64,000 nucleotides of DNA from Immersiella caudata (taxonomy: Eukaryota; Ascomycota; Sordariomycetes; Sordariales; Lasiosphaeriaceae), in contig JAULSU010000002.1 of NCBI GenBank assembly GCA_030512335.1, forward strand, positions 1,240,001-1,304,000, given 5' to 3'. Below, one piece after another: positions 43,392 through 55,617 of this stretch (position 1 is the stretch's first letter; every line of letters begins with the position of its first letter). The position numbers were made by a program, and so were the translations under genes. The notes beneath the pieces are model-generated. The model did not search any database. It was given only the letters and a program-made list of their open reading frames with translations, and had not been told where the DNA came from.

Positions 43392-46248
43392 GTCGTCATC
43401 GACCAGAACCGTTCCTTGGGATGAGCCCGCATTGCAGCAATGCTTAGTCTGCCTACTCGCCGACGCCCCAGTTCCGGCTCCGAGAGCAAGAGGCAATATT
43501 CAACACTTGGTTGCTGCTACCCGTCACTTGGGGGCCGGCTGACCGGAGGTGTTTCCCTTTTGCTGTCAGGGGCGTCGGAACGCGCAGCCGTCTGCTCCTC
43601 TGAGGCGCGAAGAACCTGGGAACCTGAGGGAGCACGAGGCTGTGCCGCTGTTCCTGTACGTACGACTGTGTGCGAGTACGGCCGTCAAAATGCGCTGTAT
43701 CCTATCGTCCGGCAAGCGAACAGAGGTTCACCCACGTACGCAACGCTGGATGCGTTGGGCGGGCGCGGTGCCGTCCCGTGGAGCAGCCATAGGTTGTCGG
43801 TTTTCTGGCGGGGATGCGGGGACGGCCTGCCGAGGCTTGGAATCCGGACAATGTCATTCGAGGCCGAGGTGGCACGCAAACTTCCTTCAGATTTCCAAGA
43901 TCTAGCCAGTATCAGTGTCACCCGCGCTTCTCTGTCCTCTGCAATAGCTTGTATTGTTAATGCTCCGCAGCAGCCTTGCTGTAATTGGCAGTTACACCGA
44001 GAGGGAGATATTGGACGTGCACACCAACAAGCAGCCCAGCGCGAGCCCATAGGACCAGCGATGCAAACGACGATAACAGCCCCGCGGTGGCAACCTGCTG
44101 CCAACTGCTCGATTCGGAAGCCCGTCTCGTCTGGTAGAGTGCGCTTCCATCTCCACGCTCCCGACTCCCGCCCGCATTGGCAGGTAAGGCAGCCTGCCCG
44201 TTTGCACCTGCTCACTAGGCTCGCGCCGCTCATCGGCCGCACAGGTTGCCGTGTCAGAATCGCTCCTCCTTCCCCCCGATCGAAGCTTCTCCGTGCAGCA
44301 GAAGCTGCGCGGGGACCAGCGCCGCCCTCAATTTCGAGGCCCCCACTGTGCATCGTGCATCAAGCTTTCGTCCGCCAACCTGCTGCTAGCTTAACCGTCC
44401 GGCATCGCTCTGGTCTGCCGATAATCAATCCGGAATCCATCGCCATCCCGACCACCCCCTGGCCCCCAGACAGGAGCCCCAGATGGACGACGAGCCTTTC
44501 GTACGGTGCTGGCGGCGGCATCCACCCTTGTGCAGCCGGCCCAAATTGAGATCTGTACGGAACTAGCTCCAGGGCCCGGCCTCTCCGCCGTTCCAAACGG
44601 GATCTTGCTGCTTGTGCTCGGTCGTTATGGTTGGCTTGGGCTCGACGCCGCCTCCCCTTTTCCCACCTCCGTGCGTTCGGGATGCGCTCCATTGGCCTGT
44701 TTGACAGCTCCTGGGCCCTCCTGCGCAACATTTCCCGACTTCCCAGCGCCGCGAGCGCCTGGAGACTGGCCAGCCGGTGGGCCAATCTCGTGCGCGAACC
44801 GATGCAGGTAGCTGACATTGCGCGCATCGTCGTCGACGAAGAAGACGTCGAGAAGCGCAGAAGCGCACAAGAATAGAAAGACGTGCAAATTTGTGATCTG
44901 TAAATTCCGTCGGGAGGCGGCGATCCATCCATGCCAGCAATCGCCCGCCCGCTCGCTCCGTCAAGCCATGAAGCTCCCCCAGATGCCAATTCGTGCTAGT
45001 TCCCCGGGCCCTGGTCGATTCCGTTTTGCTTGGCACGACTTTCTTCCTTGTCTTTGTCCTTTTCTGCCTGTGCTCTGTGTCCCGTTCGCCGCGTTCTTGT
45101 CCCGTCCTTTTCTTCGTTTCTAGTCTGCGCAATTCTGTCTATGGTATTTTATTTTCCCGCCGACGGCCCCACGCTCTTGATTCGCCGTTCGGGGGCGAGC
45201 TGTGGGCGAGGTGTCATCAGTGGTAATAACGGAGCTTCTGGAACACTGCTAGATCACCGAACCTGCAAGACCAAAAGTCTAAAACGCCGGGGCCACATTT
45301 CACCTCAAATCGCAAAGTGCGCTGCGCTGTCCAAGGCAAAGGTGACTTAGTCCGTACCTACCTGCCGCCCGCATCCGCCCAAACCCTGTACCCCTCACCA
45401 TTGCATTGCTCCCGAGCGGCCCCTTCACGCGCACAAGCCACTCGCTGCGACTTGCCCGCAGTGGTTCAAGAAGGAGGGACCTGTGTCAAGCCTTCCGGCA
45501 CGGATACAACCTGGAACCCTTCCATCCACCCAATCCCTATCCCTCCACCACCACGCGGTTCCCCCCTTCCATCTGAGGTGTGCTGGGCTCGACAATTACT
45601 ACCGTGGGCGCGCCAGCAGCCCCCCCCCCAGACTTTGAAAAGCCTCCCTCCCCCGGATCGTCCCCAGTCCTGCCAATCAGCCAGGCCTGCGCAGGTCACT
45701 TTAGCCCCGAGTCCTTGCGCCACCGAGCAAGAGACAAAAAAGAACACCTTCCGCTCCATCTAGGTCCTCAGACCTCAACCTGCCCTCCTTTCCCCACAGA
45801 CCTAACTGCTGCTCGCCTGTCCCGTGCCGCCGATAACACGTCAGACCTGTCCCGGAGCCGGTCGACTGCGAAAGCGCCTTGTCGGAACGGAAACCTTGTT
45901 GCGCGTGTAAAAGGGCGGTTGCTTGACGAGCGTTTCGACTCCGTGTCGTGCTGAAGGGAGCTTGCTGGGAAACGGGTTCATGCTGGGAGTTTTGGGAGGC
46001 GGAAGCAGGAAACCAGCAGCAACAGCACGAGACCAAGGCACATTCGGCGCCCCGAATCTCGATTCGCTGCTACAGAAACGACTGACTCTTCCGTTGGAGG
46101 CAATGAGGTACGCCGGACCACGTTTCCTGCCGGTGCCGGACGGGTTTGCGCTCATGCGCCGCCGGCCGCTCCAATTCTTGCGGGTCCCTCCCGCAACGTT
46201 TTTCCTCCACTTCCCCTTGCGCCTTCGGAACGCCTCCTCGTGCTGACC

Positions 46249-48251
46249 ATGACTGCAAAACTTACAGGGCAGATGGCCACTGCGACTGAGAGCGCGCCTA
46301 GAAACCATTTGGCTGCTGAGGGCCCGAGCGAACCAATGGGTGCGAGAACGATCCCTATCATTACACCCACGATTCAAATGTCGGCGCCGTCCCCGGGCGA
46401 GCCCATGGAAATCACAACCCCCACCAACTCCTCGGCGCCGGCCTCGGCGACTAAGAGCCCCGACAGCGACGTCAACGTCAACGGCATGAACGAGAGATCG
46501 CTGCAGCCGTCGCCTGGCGACCAGATACACCCCGACAATATCATCATGCCCGCCCCCGTCGCCGCCGCCGCTGCGGTCCACACGCCCAAGATTGTCCAGA
46601 CGGCCTTCATCCACAAGCTATACAAGTACGGTGCCCGACGGTCCCTTCAGTTGATCTGGATACTGACGAGGGTGATAGCATGTTGGAGGACAAGACGATC
46701 CAGCACCTCATCTCGTGGACACCCACGTCGGAGAGCTTCGTCATGCAGCCGTCTCACGAGTTCTCGAAAGTCCTTGCGTAAGGGACCCCCTTTTTCTCAA
46801 ATGCCCCGCAGGACCCAGCAGCTGACCCCGACTAGCCAATATTTCAAGCACACCAACATCTCATCTTTCGTGCGACAGCTGAATATGTACGGCTTCCACA
46901 AAGGTAAGCAGCGAGCACCCCCGAGGCGCAAGAGGTCGGCCGTTGACAACCGGCAGTGAGCGATGTATTCCAGCACGGGACACCGGACGCGACATTGTGG
47001 GAGTTTAAGCATGGCAACGGCAACTTTAAACGGGGCGATCTGGTTGGGTTGCGGGAAATCAAACGTCGAGCTTCTCGACATGCACTTGTGCACAGAGAGT
47101 ACAACAGCCAGAAGCCACCACCGACGCAACCGGGGACCCCCGCGGAGCCTATGCCGCCCATGCAAGAAGGGGGCAATCCGCAGCTCAACAACATCGAGCA
47201 CACGCTCTACGAGCTCACGGCCCGTCTCCAGCGCCACGAAGAGAATGCGCATTACATGCAAATCAAGCATCAAGCTGTGCTGGACACGGTGTCTCGATTG
47301 CTCCAATTTAATCGCGAGCTGTCACAGGCGGTGCTCGCCCTTGCCCCGAATCCAGACAGCCCGATTCATCGGGACGGTAGGTTGCGCCCACACAAAGTTT
47401 TGGTACCATTATAGGCTAATACTTTGTTTCTAGTGTCCGCTTTGCAGGGCGAGGTACAGCGGCAAATGGATATGTTCCGGACCTTGGAGGAACCCCACGA
47501 ACCGCTCTTCGCGAGCTCCCGCACCGCATACTTCTCCAATATCGACAATGCTCCGGTCTCCCCACGGCAAATGCCCCAAGACGACCCCCGAAGATCCAAT
47601 CTCGCGGTGCCGCAATCTCGACAGCCTAACTACTACCGCCCCTCGGTACCCTCCAACCTCTCAATTAGCACCCGTCGGCCATATGGATCAATAGGCGCAA
47701 ACACCACGCAGTCGTCGCCCGCCTCTGTGCGCCCGGGCAACCAGGCGCCGCCGCCGCCGCCGGGGCCACACCCCTTGGCAAACGTCGAGCTGCCCCCAAG
47801 CAGCTTGGCCCGACGCCATACCTCGGCCGATATTCGAGCCCACGGCTGGCAACCGAACCCCCCTCCTTTTGCATCTGGGCCGCCTTCTTCCCAGTGGCCG
47901 TCGTCGCCGAACCGTGCAGCCGTGGCTGAAGACCAGCGCATCCGGGACTCGTTCTCTCACTACTCTCTCCAGGGGCCCTCGCAGCCGCAGTCGCATTCGA
48001 GACCAGCCACCCCGCCGCCGCCCACCTTTTTGAACGGCGCACCGCCTGTGGACACCTTTGGAAGCTGGTCATGGAACTCGGCCAACCGCGGCGACAACAA
48101 GAATCTCTCCGTCAGAGACAACTCGGCACCGCCAACGAGGAGGGGTAGCATGGCTCACATCCTGAACCCGACGGACACGGCCGAGAGGGACGACGAAGAC
48201 GAGATGGACCCCCGCGGTGACGATGACCGGAAGCGAAAGCGGTTACAGTGA
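46249..48251 (+). CDS. sfl1: Heat-shock-factor-type transcription factor, Sfl1-like
   Basis: Five exons: 46249-46625, 46679-46777, 46836-46903, 46957-47376 and 47434-48251; four introns of 53-58 bp with GT-AG ends, and all phases fit. Product 593 residues. The HSF DNA-binding domain (~111-217) spans exons 1-4: FIHKLYN, MLEDKTIQHLISW, SFVMQPSHEFSKVLA, QYFKHTNISSFVRQLNMYGF (recognition helix) and HKVSDVFQHG with LWEFKHGNGNFKRG. A predicted trimerisation coiled coil follows (~255-310, LNNIEHTLYELTARLQRHEE). The remaining half is Pro/Ser-rich and disordered, ending in KRKRLQ. The FSKVLAQYFKHTN wording fits Sfl1 better than Hsf1 or Skn7. Sfl1 in yeasts represses flocculation and filamentation genes. 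The start gives no leader; N-terminal 110 residues are low complexity. It sits downstream of an unusually long empty region. Confidence 0.9.
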
Positions 48252-49168
48252 TGGCCAGTCTGCCTTTGCGATGACGGCACGAACACCATGACCGTGCCCG
48301 GAAAGAACTCCACGCCCCCGTATTCCGGCTCCACCGTTTCTCACTGTTTACCACCTGCACATAGCCCCAAGCACGCTCAAGGTTCTCACTGCATAGAGCT
48401 GCGATACGATACCTAATATTTCTCGTTTCCTGTGGGATCACGTAACGGCCGACAACGCTCACGAATGTCCGGGAGGCAACCTGACGACATACGGTATTTA
48501 ATCGGGCGCACATAGTCTGCTGTCCTATCTGCTTCTTCTCCGTTCTATTCTCCTTTTTTTGGGGGTGGGCGATCATGATTTTCTATGGAAAACGATGTCA
48601 CTCATGATGTCACATGAGGCCAAGGGGAACGAGCTAGAAGTTGGCTGTATCTCTCATATTTCCTAGTTTTCAAGCCCAGCTGGATAACGCCGGGATTTTT
48701 TCATATTGTGTTGGCTTATTGTCAGTTTAATTTTGGCCTGGAGGATGGGCTAGTGTTATTTATCATACCATCTCGGCGAGCATGGCGGCTCTGTGGTTAC
48801 TCGACCGAATTGGTCTGAGGCTTGGCTAGGTCTACAATTTTCTTGATTGGTTTGTGTTTCTGCATCTTGCGGTTCATTTATAGGGGGGCAGTGGAGGGAA
48901 GCGGCTGGTGATGTACGATGGGTGGTTGGGAAAAAGTATTTTATTGGATCTTGTGTTTATGTGCTGGCAACTGGGGCGGGAGGCTCCTTATATCTAGTTG
49001 GCCGTACTCGCGCAACTGTCTTGAATAATGCATTGGTAATATTACTGAGCGTCCGCTGTAGAATGAGGCAATGCACCCGCTCCAAAGAACACTTTTGGGA
49101 TGAGCTAGGCCCTAACGGAAGCCATCATATTTGAACCACGTTGCTCTCCACGCAACGCAGAACGACAA
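48252..49168. other. Convergent intergenic region after sfl1
   Basis: About 920 bp between convergent genes, T-rich after 48550 and so probably 3' UTR sequence. No gene or repeat recognised. Confidence 0.45.
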
Positions 49169-49918
49169 CTAGCTCCCCGTGCTTTCGGTCTCCTTCTTTC
49201 CCTTGTCCTTCCCCTTCTTCTGTTTCTTCTTCTTCGCTTTGCCCTCCCCGTCTGGTTGTGGCATCTCTCCTGAGCCTGAGACTGGCGTATTTTCTGTCAC
49301 CGTCACCATCTCCACATCCTCTTTGCCTTCCTCCGCCAGCACCAGAACCTCAACCCCTGCCATCTCTTTCTTCCCCCCTTCCACAACGGCACTCAATTCC
49401 CCGCCGTCGTCGCTCCTAACCCTCTTTCCCTTTTCCTTCCCCCTAGACTTCCCCACCGCACTCCTCCCAAGCTCCTCCTCACTCTCGCTCTGCTCCACTA
49501 CCCTCTTCTTCCCCTTCCCACCGTCTTTCTCTCCCCGCTTGCCGCCCTTCCAGCCAACTTTGCCTAGCCTCTCTCGTAACGCTTTCTGCTCTGCTGTAGC
49601 GGAGCTCGCAGAGGGCGTGGGCGCGAAGCCTACGCCTGCGTTGGGGGGGAGGAGGTAGCTTGTTTTGAGGTCTGCGTCCGAATCTGCGCTGGGGGGTGTT
49701 TGGGAGTGAGATTTGTTGGTGGGGGTCGGGGTTTTGGAGGTGAGTGAGGAGAAGGATTTCCCTTTAGTGGTGGTATTTGATGACGTATTGGTAGTGATTG
49801 CAGATGAATTGGAGGTGGTAGATGGGCGGTTTAGACTGGAGAGGATCTTGGATCGTTGGGACATTCCCATGTTAATGCGGTTGAAGATGTCGTTTATGTT
49901 GGGTGGTTGGGAGGCCAT
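49169..49918 (-). CDS. Lysine-rich, probably nuclear/nucleolar protein of unknown function
   Basis: Single exon, 249 residues. The N-terminus (PPNINDIFNRINMGMSQRSK followed by ILSSL) is the only part with a conserved look, an amphipathic helix then basic residues. A Ser/Thr-rich linker (~30-80) leads to a short conserved-looking RERLGKVGWKGGKRGEKDGG block near 113-132. The C-terminal half alternates Lys-rich and Glu-rich stretches and ends in KKKKQKKGKDKGKKETESTG, as in nucleolar and ribosome-biogenesis factors. I recall short fungal families of unknown function with this layout (possibly Pfam DUF3245), but I am not sure. The coding strand is C-rich in the first third and G/A-rich afterwards. 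Confidence 0.65.
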   Translation of the reverse strand: MASQPPNINDIFNRINMGMSQRSKILSSLNRPSTTSNSSAITTNTSSNTTTKGKSFSSLTSKTPTPTNKSHSQTPPSADSDADLKTSYLLPPNAGVGFAPTPSASSATAEQKALRERLGKVGWKGGKRGEKDGGKGKKRVVEQSESEEELGRSAVGKSRGKEKGKRVRSDDGGELSAVVEGGKKEMAGVEVLVLAEEGKEDVEMVTVTENTPVSGSGEMPQPDGEGKAKKKKQKKGKDKGKKETESTGS

Positions 49919-50917
49919 TTTGGCGGTTGTTATTGATCTCTTCTGACGGGGAAATAGTCAGTTTATAACTATGGAGCAAAAGCCCCGCGGGTATTAAGTG
50001 GGTGGCTGTGAGATGTGCTGCTTTGAGATCGCAAACTCAGAGTTGATGGTTTTGAGATGTTGAAGATGCCGTTTTCTGATGGCCCCACGCCCCACATGGA
50101 ATGCCTGTCCAATCAGGAGCGATGCCGCGGTCTGGGGTTGAAGTTGGGATTTCTGGGGCAGAGAGTGGGGAGGAGAAAAAAGAAGGTTGCGGCTTGGAAT
50201 CGAAAGTAGGGCTGGAGGGGAAGAGTAGGGCTATAAATGCTTTACCACCTCCGCCAAAGTGCCAGTTTCGGTGGGTTTTCGGCCAGGCGTAGGCGTCTCG
50301 GTCGCCGGTGGGCGCTCGGGCCACCCGTACGAGTCGGCGCGGAGCCGATGCAACTGAGATCCGGAGGAATGAAAGCTCCCATGCGGGCGGTTTTCCTCAA
50401 CACAGTCCCTCACTGACCGACATTGCCCCACTAAGGGCAATTACCGTCTCCAGACACTCAGGTTGGCGACCTGTGGACTGTTAATAGAACCTTGGAATAG
50501 TTGATCTATATACCCCCACCTCGCTAAACTTTCTGCAGGCAGGTGCGCACACGTCCCATCCCATTCCATGAAGTGGGTTCCTTTCCAACCTTCTCAACTT
50601 CCAGGTTGCCAGAGGTTAGTCAATCTTCTTCATCTCCTTGGGCAAAGCAGTCGACCTTGCGATCCAGATTGAAGCCGTTCGTAACAACGTTCGAGTGTTT
50701 CCACAAGATGCCAGGGATTTCCCGTTAAATCCTCCAACCATAACCTGCTTCCCCATATTCAAACTGTGTACAAGGGGTTGAGTTTAAACGTGGTGGCTTC
50801 AACGTTCAACACTCCGAATCGAACCCAAGCCCCAATAGCATTTCTTTTCCCGCCGCCAATCTCAACTCGACACTCCTACAGCCGCACAATCCCAGGATTA
50901 ATCACCTGCCCTTCAAG
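49919..50917. other. Divergent intergenic region
   Basis: About 1 kb upstream of both the Lys-rich gene (minus) and the cyclotransferase-like gene (plus). No coding potential recognised; it should hold both promoters. Confidence 0.45.
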
Positions 50918-51370
50918 ATGTCAACACAACCAAGACCGCTGTTCATCTACGGCACTCTCCGGGCTTTACCTCTACTCGCATGGGCACTCACCGGAGAAGC
51001 ATCCCAAGTCGACACAATTTCAAGGCTGATACGAAAGGCCACCGTCAAAGGATACAAGCGATGTTCTGCCCACCATGCAGACTACCCAGCCGCCATCAAA
51101 GACGACGAATTCACCATTGATGGGTACCTCCTACTTCTTGAAACCGCTTCACAGCGACGAAAATCAGACGACTTCGATGGATAATCTTACAAGGTGATGC
51201 CCGTAACTGTCTCCATCGATGAAAGTGAGGAGACGGTGGAAGCCGACATGTATGTGTGGGATGGGGACAGAGATGCGCTCTCATCGGAACCGTGGGACAT
51301 GGAAATCTCAATAAGAGATCGTCTCGACGACTGGATCGACCTTTTTGAGGGGATAGAGCTTGTTGGATGA
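50918..51370 (+). pseudogene. Gamma-glutamylcyclotransferase (AIG2)-like gene with premature stop
   Basis: The frame from ATG at 50918 reads a complete AIG2-like protein of 150 codons interrupted once, by TAA at codon 89 (51182-51184). Before it: LFIYGTLRALPLLAWALTGE, carrying the YGTL substrate-pocket motif of the family, then DGYLLLLETASQRRKSDDFD. After it, in the same frame: SYKVMPVTVSIDESEETVEA and DMYVWDG, then WDLFEG-like DDWIDLFEGIELVG and TGA. In homologues the segment before the break reads (L)DDFEGE; here it is DDFDG-stop, so the Glu usually taken as the catalytic acid is Asp and the next codon is a stop. No GT-AG pair removes the stop while keeping both sides. Enzymes of this fold cleave gamma-glutamyl dipeptides or amines to 5-oxoproline. 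A recent nonsense mutation is the simplest reading; a sequencing error or readthrough cannot be excluded. Confidence 0.75.
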
Positions 51371-52096
51371 ATGTTAGTGGCGATACGTGTAGTCGCTGGT
51401 TGAACGGCATAGCGGAAAGCCACTCCTCAATCAGTCAGGGACCTTCGTAGTTTGCTCGAGGTCTAGTGAGATGCTGATAAGCCTTCTAGCATGCGATAAA
51501 GCCGCCAAGGAGGCCATTGAGGATGCACCAAGGGTTTCGAGATGCAATTGATGCGCCTGACAACGGGTTCGGGCCTCGTCTTCCAGGTAAAAGGCACATG
51601 TGGAATTTGCCAATGCGTTTCCAGAAGTGCGAACGAGTGGAGTGAGGCGGTCTGGCCGACGTCAAAACATGACGCAGACAACCAGACCCTTGGTAGAATT
51701 GGAGAAAAGTGGGAAAACAATGCACAGTTTACAACTGGGGTGCGCCTCGTGATCCGTTTGGCACAACAAGGTGGATGCATTCCCATCTGTCTTGACGACA
51801 AGCTTGATAAGAAAGACTGCCGGTAGACAAGCCGTTTCGGCATGCGGTTCGCGGAGCGGTTGGAGGCTCCAGCCAGTGTGCACCCAAGCGCGCCTGCCAT
51901 TGGTCCGGGAAATACCGTGGAGCTCCAGATTCTGCGACGCCGCGCCTGGACCTTGCACTGTATGGCACTGTTCCCCATTCAGCGTCATTTCGTCAAGTAA
52001 AATACGAACGGGACAGAGTCAACTTTCGCCCATTTCTGTTCATCCTCTCCCGCCCCCTTTTCTTGCGCCCGCCATCAGGGAGCATCTCCATCCATC
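51371..52096. other. Intergenic upstream of lsc2
   Basis: About 730 bp. Overlapping minus-strand frames of 80-170 codons occur between 51463 and 51988 but show no family resemblance. The last ~100 bases are the likely lsc2 5' leader (CT-rich, CCATC before the ATG). Confidence 0.45.
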
Positions 52097-53693
52097 ATGT
52101 TCAGGCTCGGTCGCAATCGCGCATTGGCTTCGGCCTTCACCACCCCCAAGGTTCGTTATCTCTGCGTGTTTTCGTCGCTGTCGACGAATGCCACGTTTTC
52201 GCGCAAACTACCAGACTGACTCAGGCGCATGCAGGTGTCCCCCAGTGTCCGTCTCCCAGGCATTGCACAACAACGGAGAGCCCTGAGCATCCACGAGTAC
52301 CTCTCGGCCGACCTTCTCCACCAGGTGAGCAGCTCCCGCCCCGTCCCCGAGCTCGCGGAAGAGCTGAGCCGGGTTGAGCCGGGCCGGAAGCTAACCGCGA
52401 TCCCGAAAAATAGTATGGCATCGGTGTCCCCAAGGGCTCCGTCGCGAGGACGGCCGCCGAGGCCGAGGCCGTCGCAAAGCAGATCGGTACCGAGGACATG
52501 GTGATCAAGGCACAGGTGCTCGCTGGCGGCCGCGGCAAGGGCAGCTTCGACAACGGCCTCAAGGGCGGCGTTCGCGTCATCTACTCACCCACCGAGGCCA
52601 AGATGTTCGCCAACCAGATGATCGGTCACAGGCTCGTCACCAAGCAGACGGGCGCTGACGGCCGTCTCTGCAACGCCGTCTACATCTGCGAGCGCAAGTT
52701 CGCGCGCCGCGAGTTCTACCTTGCGGTCCTCATGGACCGCGCTTCGCAGGGGCCCGTGATTGTTTCATCCTCGCAGGGCGGGATGGACATCGAGGGCGTT
52801 GCAAAGGAGAACCCCGACGCTATCAACACCACCTACATTGACATCAACGTCGGTGTCACTGACGAGGTCGCCCGCGGCATCGCCACCAAGCTCGGCTTCA
52901 GCGAGCAGTGCATCGAGGAGGCCAAGGACACCATCCAGAAGCTGTACCAGATCTTCCTCGACAAGGACGCCACGCAAATCGAGATCAACCCCCTCTCCGA
53001 GACTTCGGACCACAAGGTCATGTGCATGGACGCCAAGTTCGGCTTTGACGACAACGCCGACTTCCGCCAGAAGGAGGTCTTCGAGTGGCGCGACACCACT
53101 CAGGAGGACCCCGAGGAGGTCCGCGCCGCCCAGTCCGGCCTGAACTTCATCAAGCTCGACGGTGACATTGGCTGCCTGGTCAACGGTGCTGGTCTCGCCA
53201 TGGCCACCATGGATATCATCAAGCTCAACGGTGGTCAGCCCGCCAACTTCCTTGACGTCGGTGGCGGTGCTACCCCCGCAGCCATCAAGGAGGCTTTCGA
53301 GCTCATTACGAGCGACCAAAAGGTTACCGCCATCTTTGTCAACATCTTTGGTGGTATCGTCAGGTGTGACGCCATCGCCAACGGTCTGATCCAGACCGTC
53401 AAGTCCCTCAACCTCAAGATCCCGATCATCGCCCGTCTCCAGGGCACCAACATGGAGCAGGCCCACGAGATCATCAATGACTCCGGCCTCAAGATCTTCT
53501 CTATTGATGACCTCCAGAGCGCCGCCGAGAAGTCGGTGCAGCTTTCCAAGGTCGTGAAGATGGGTAAGTCCTTTTAAGTTTCTTGGATTTCCTTGGATAT
53601 GACATGATGCGTGATGGGGTGGTTGCTGACTGGTTTGCGTTGTTTGCAGCTCGGGATATTGACGTCGGCGTTGAGTTTACTCTTGGCATTTGA
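52097..53693 (+). CDS. lsc2: Succinyl-CoA ligase [ADP-forming] beta subunit, mitochondrial
   Basis: Four exons: 52097-52150, 52235-52324, 52414-53563 and 53650-53693; introns of 84, 89 and 86 bp, GT-AG, with phases that fit. Product 445 residues. The presequence (MFRLGRNRALASAFTTPK and on through RRALS) is followed by the ATP-grasp start LSIHEYLSADLLHQYGIGVP, AKQIGTEDMVIKAQVLAGGR, GKGSF near 130 of the family numbering, DINVGV, QIEINPLSE (metal/nucleotide site) and the CoA-ligase domain with FLDVGGGATP, INIFGGIVRCDAIANG-type VNIFGGIVRCDAIANG and RLQGTNMEQA. Exon 4 adds ARDIDVGVEFTLGI. With the alpha subunit (encoded elsewhere) it converts succinyl-CoA, ADP and phosphate to succinate, CoA and ATP in the TCA cycle. 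Identity is secure; the first two short exons rest on splice signals and leader logic. Confidence 0.95.
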
Positions 53694-55615
53694 ACATGAC
53701 GGTTGGGACTTGACGAGCTAGGCACCCACGGGTAGGTCATTACACGCTACCTTTACGGGCAAAATTACAGGACTTGTGCGAAAGAAAGGAAATGAAGAGC
53801 AAGGCATCACATGTATAGACTTGGGGCGGTGGCTTGGGTTTTAGGTTCCCTTGCTTGTACTACAATATCCCGCAACGAACCCACAGACCGTTGGCTTCAA
53901 TGCTTTGCGACGGGTTTGAAAGCCTTTTCATCTCGATGCATGTGTAATTTTTGAGAGGTTGCGCGATGCGGAAAGCGAACTAGACCTGGCAAATGGCAGT
54001 ATAATCTTTTGTTTTGATGACCTGTATTCTGTCCCGTACAAGAATTGGTGCATCGAAGGCCTGGAGAGGGGTTCCGAGGGGATGCTCGTTCTAGAAGCCC
54101 GGTTTATCTGTCGTGATATCCGTTCTATCCGGGGATGTCTCGGGGTGTGTATCGGGGTGTGTATCGGGGTGTTGGAGTCGCGCGAGACAGAGTTGTACTT
54201 GTGTTTTGCGGCGCAGTCACATGAACTGTTCTAGGCCAGCCTAGATCTCGTTGCCCGCAGTCTGTGGACGAATAGAAAATCGTTTCCATGCATGGGGTAA
54301 GCCGTGCTGAATATATTGCGGTTGGGGAGGATAGGGGGTTTTAGAATGTGGGGGGAGTTGGGGAAGGGACCCTGAAGTTGATAGTTGTCGTGAGGGGTGA
54401 TGTGGTTCGGGAGGACTTCTAGGTTGTAACTCGTTTTGATTTGGTTCCTGAGCAGGAAACTAAAGTCTCTGATCATTCAAGAGCGATAAACATTGTATCA
54501 GTCGAAAAGACACGCAGTGAGTCGGCGGGAGTGCTTATCCTGCAGTGCTCTAGCTAGCCGTCGTTAGGGAGGTGGTGTGCCAGAAGCCGCGGGATAGGAA
54601 TGTGGGAGCGCCTTCCTTGGCGCAGGAAGAATGGACTGATGAGGAGAGGGCGGTTATATACACCGCCTGTGCCCCTGATTCCGTCTTGGCTTCTGACCTT
54701 TTTTTTTTTTTTTTCTCTTTCTGGATTCTTTTTTTGGGCTTCCTTGATCGGAGGAGAACGTCAAGAGGAGTTCAGGGACTTTAGATATCGGTCGACGCCA
54801 AGACGTACCAGAACCCCTCTTATTATCACACCAACGCTGCGGCATCAAGTCAATATTCAACATGGCTGGATCTTCACTTTGCCCTTGCGCATCCTGCTAC
54901 AGCGCAGCACCGAGGACGGCTCCTCAGGTGGTTTCGAAATCAACAACTCGGCCAGTTGAGTCGCCGCGGAAGAAGGACTATTCTGGGGGTGCGAGGGGTT
55001 TGTTCATGGGACGGTTGAGGAGGACTTCGAGTTTGCAGAGCATGGCGTCGGATCGGGTTGGGCTTTGTGCGGCGGCCCAGCCTGTACCCGAATCGGAGGC
55101 GAAATGAGTGCTGGATGGCGCGAGGAGAGGTTCGAGAGGCGCGGGCGCCCGAAGGGAGTTTGGGTATGGACTGGGTTGTTGGAAGGACGGGGATGGATTT
55201 GGCTTGTCGTTCAGTAGCCAGGGTTTTCAAAAGGGAGATGGGCGTGTTGGGAAGGAAGGGGCGATGGTGCTCCGAACCTGCTGCTCTCTGACGATAAGCA
55301 TTTTGAACATTGAGTTCACCGCGGGAGGCAGCTGCTCGTGGTTTCATTTCAAACGTGAAGGCAATCAAACTTGGCACCCCTTCCTCACCTTTATATATCG
55401 AATATCCCTCTGTCGGTAAATCTCTTGCTCTGTATTCCCATGTTTAATATCAGCCTCTACCTCCATGTAGTACTTGGCTACCTAAGGTACCTGTTTGATT
55501 CCTTCAGTGGATTTACGGACCGAGTCGTCTCCGTTTCCCCGCAGTAGCCTTCCGCAAGCGCTTAATCTCCCTCGGCGAGCACGCTGCATACTTGCCCTTG
55601 AAGCAAACCCACCTC
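53694..55615. other. Intergenic: lsc2 3' flank and gene-poor DNA
   Basis: About 1.9 kb. It contains a short GTGTATCGGG tandem (three units near 54145-54172) and a T16 run at 54700-54715. Open frames on both strands (up to ~145 codons) have no recognisable motif. Confidence 0.45.
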
Positions 55616-55617
55616 TA

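Larger units (their letters stand above)
39419..46248. other. 6.8-kb gene-empty region upstream of the Sfl1-type regulator
   Basis: This is the largest interval without a recognisable gene. All six frames hold only featureless open stretches, the longest about 370 codons at 43440-44549, with no family motif. The first ~300 bases are the ctf4 3' flank. The rest contains three different pentanucleotide repeats (listed separately) and pyrimidine-rich tracts near 45000-45130 and 45530-45700. A perfect GAAGCTTC (two inverted GAA units, a minimal heat-shock-element half) lies near 44283-44290. It may be a long regulatory region and 5' UTR of the transcription factor, an unannotated non-coding RNA locus, or decayed DNA; the sequence alone does not decide. 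Confidence 0.5.

Noticed and set aside
43440..44549. 369-codon open frame in the region upstream of sfl1
   Set aside because: Arg/Pro/Ser-rich composition, no motif and no support from splice structure; long chance frames are common in GC-rich DNA.
51463..51988. Overlapping minus-strand frames upstream of lsc2
   Set aside because: Three frames are open at once with no recognisable protein, which points to base composition rather than coding.
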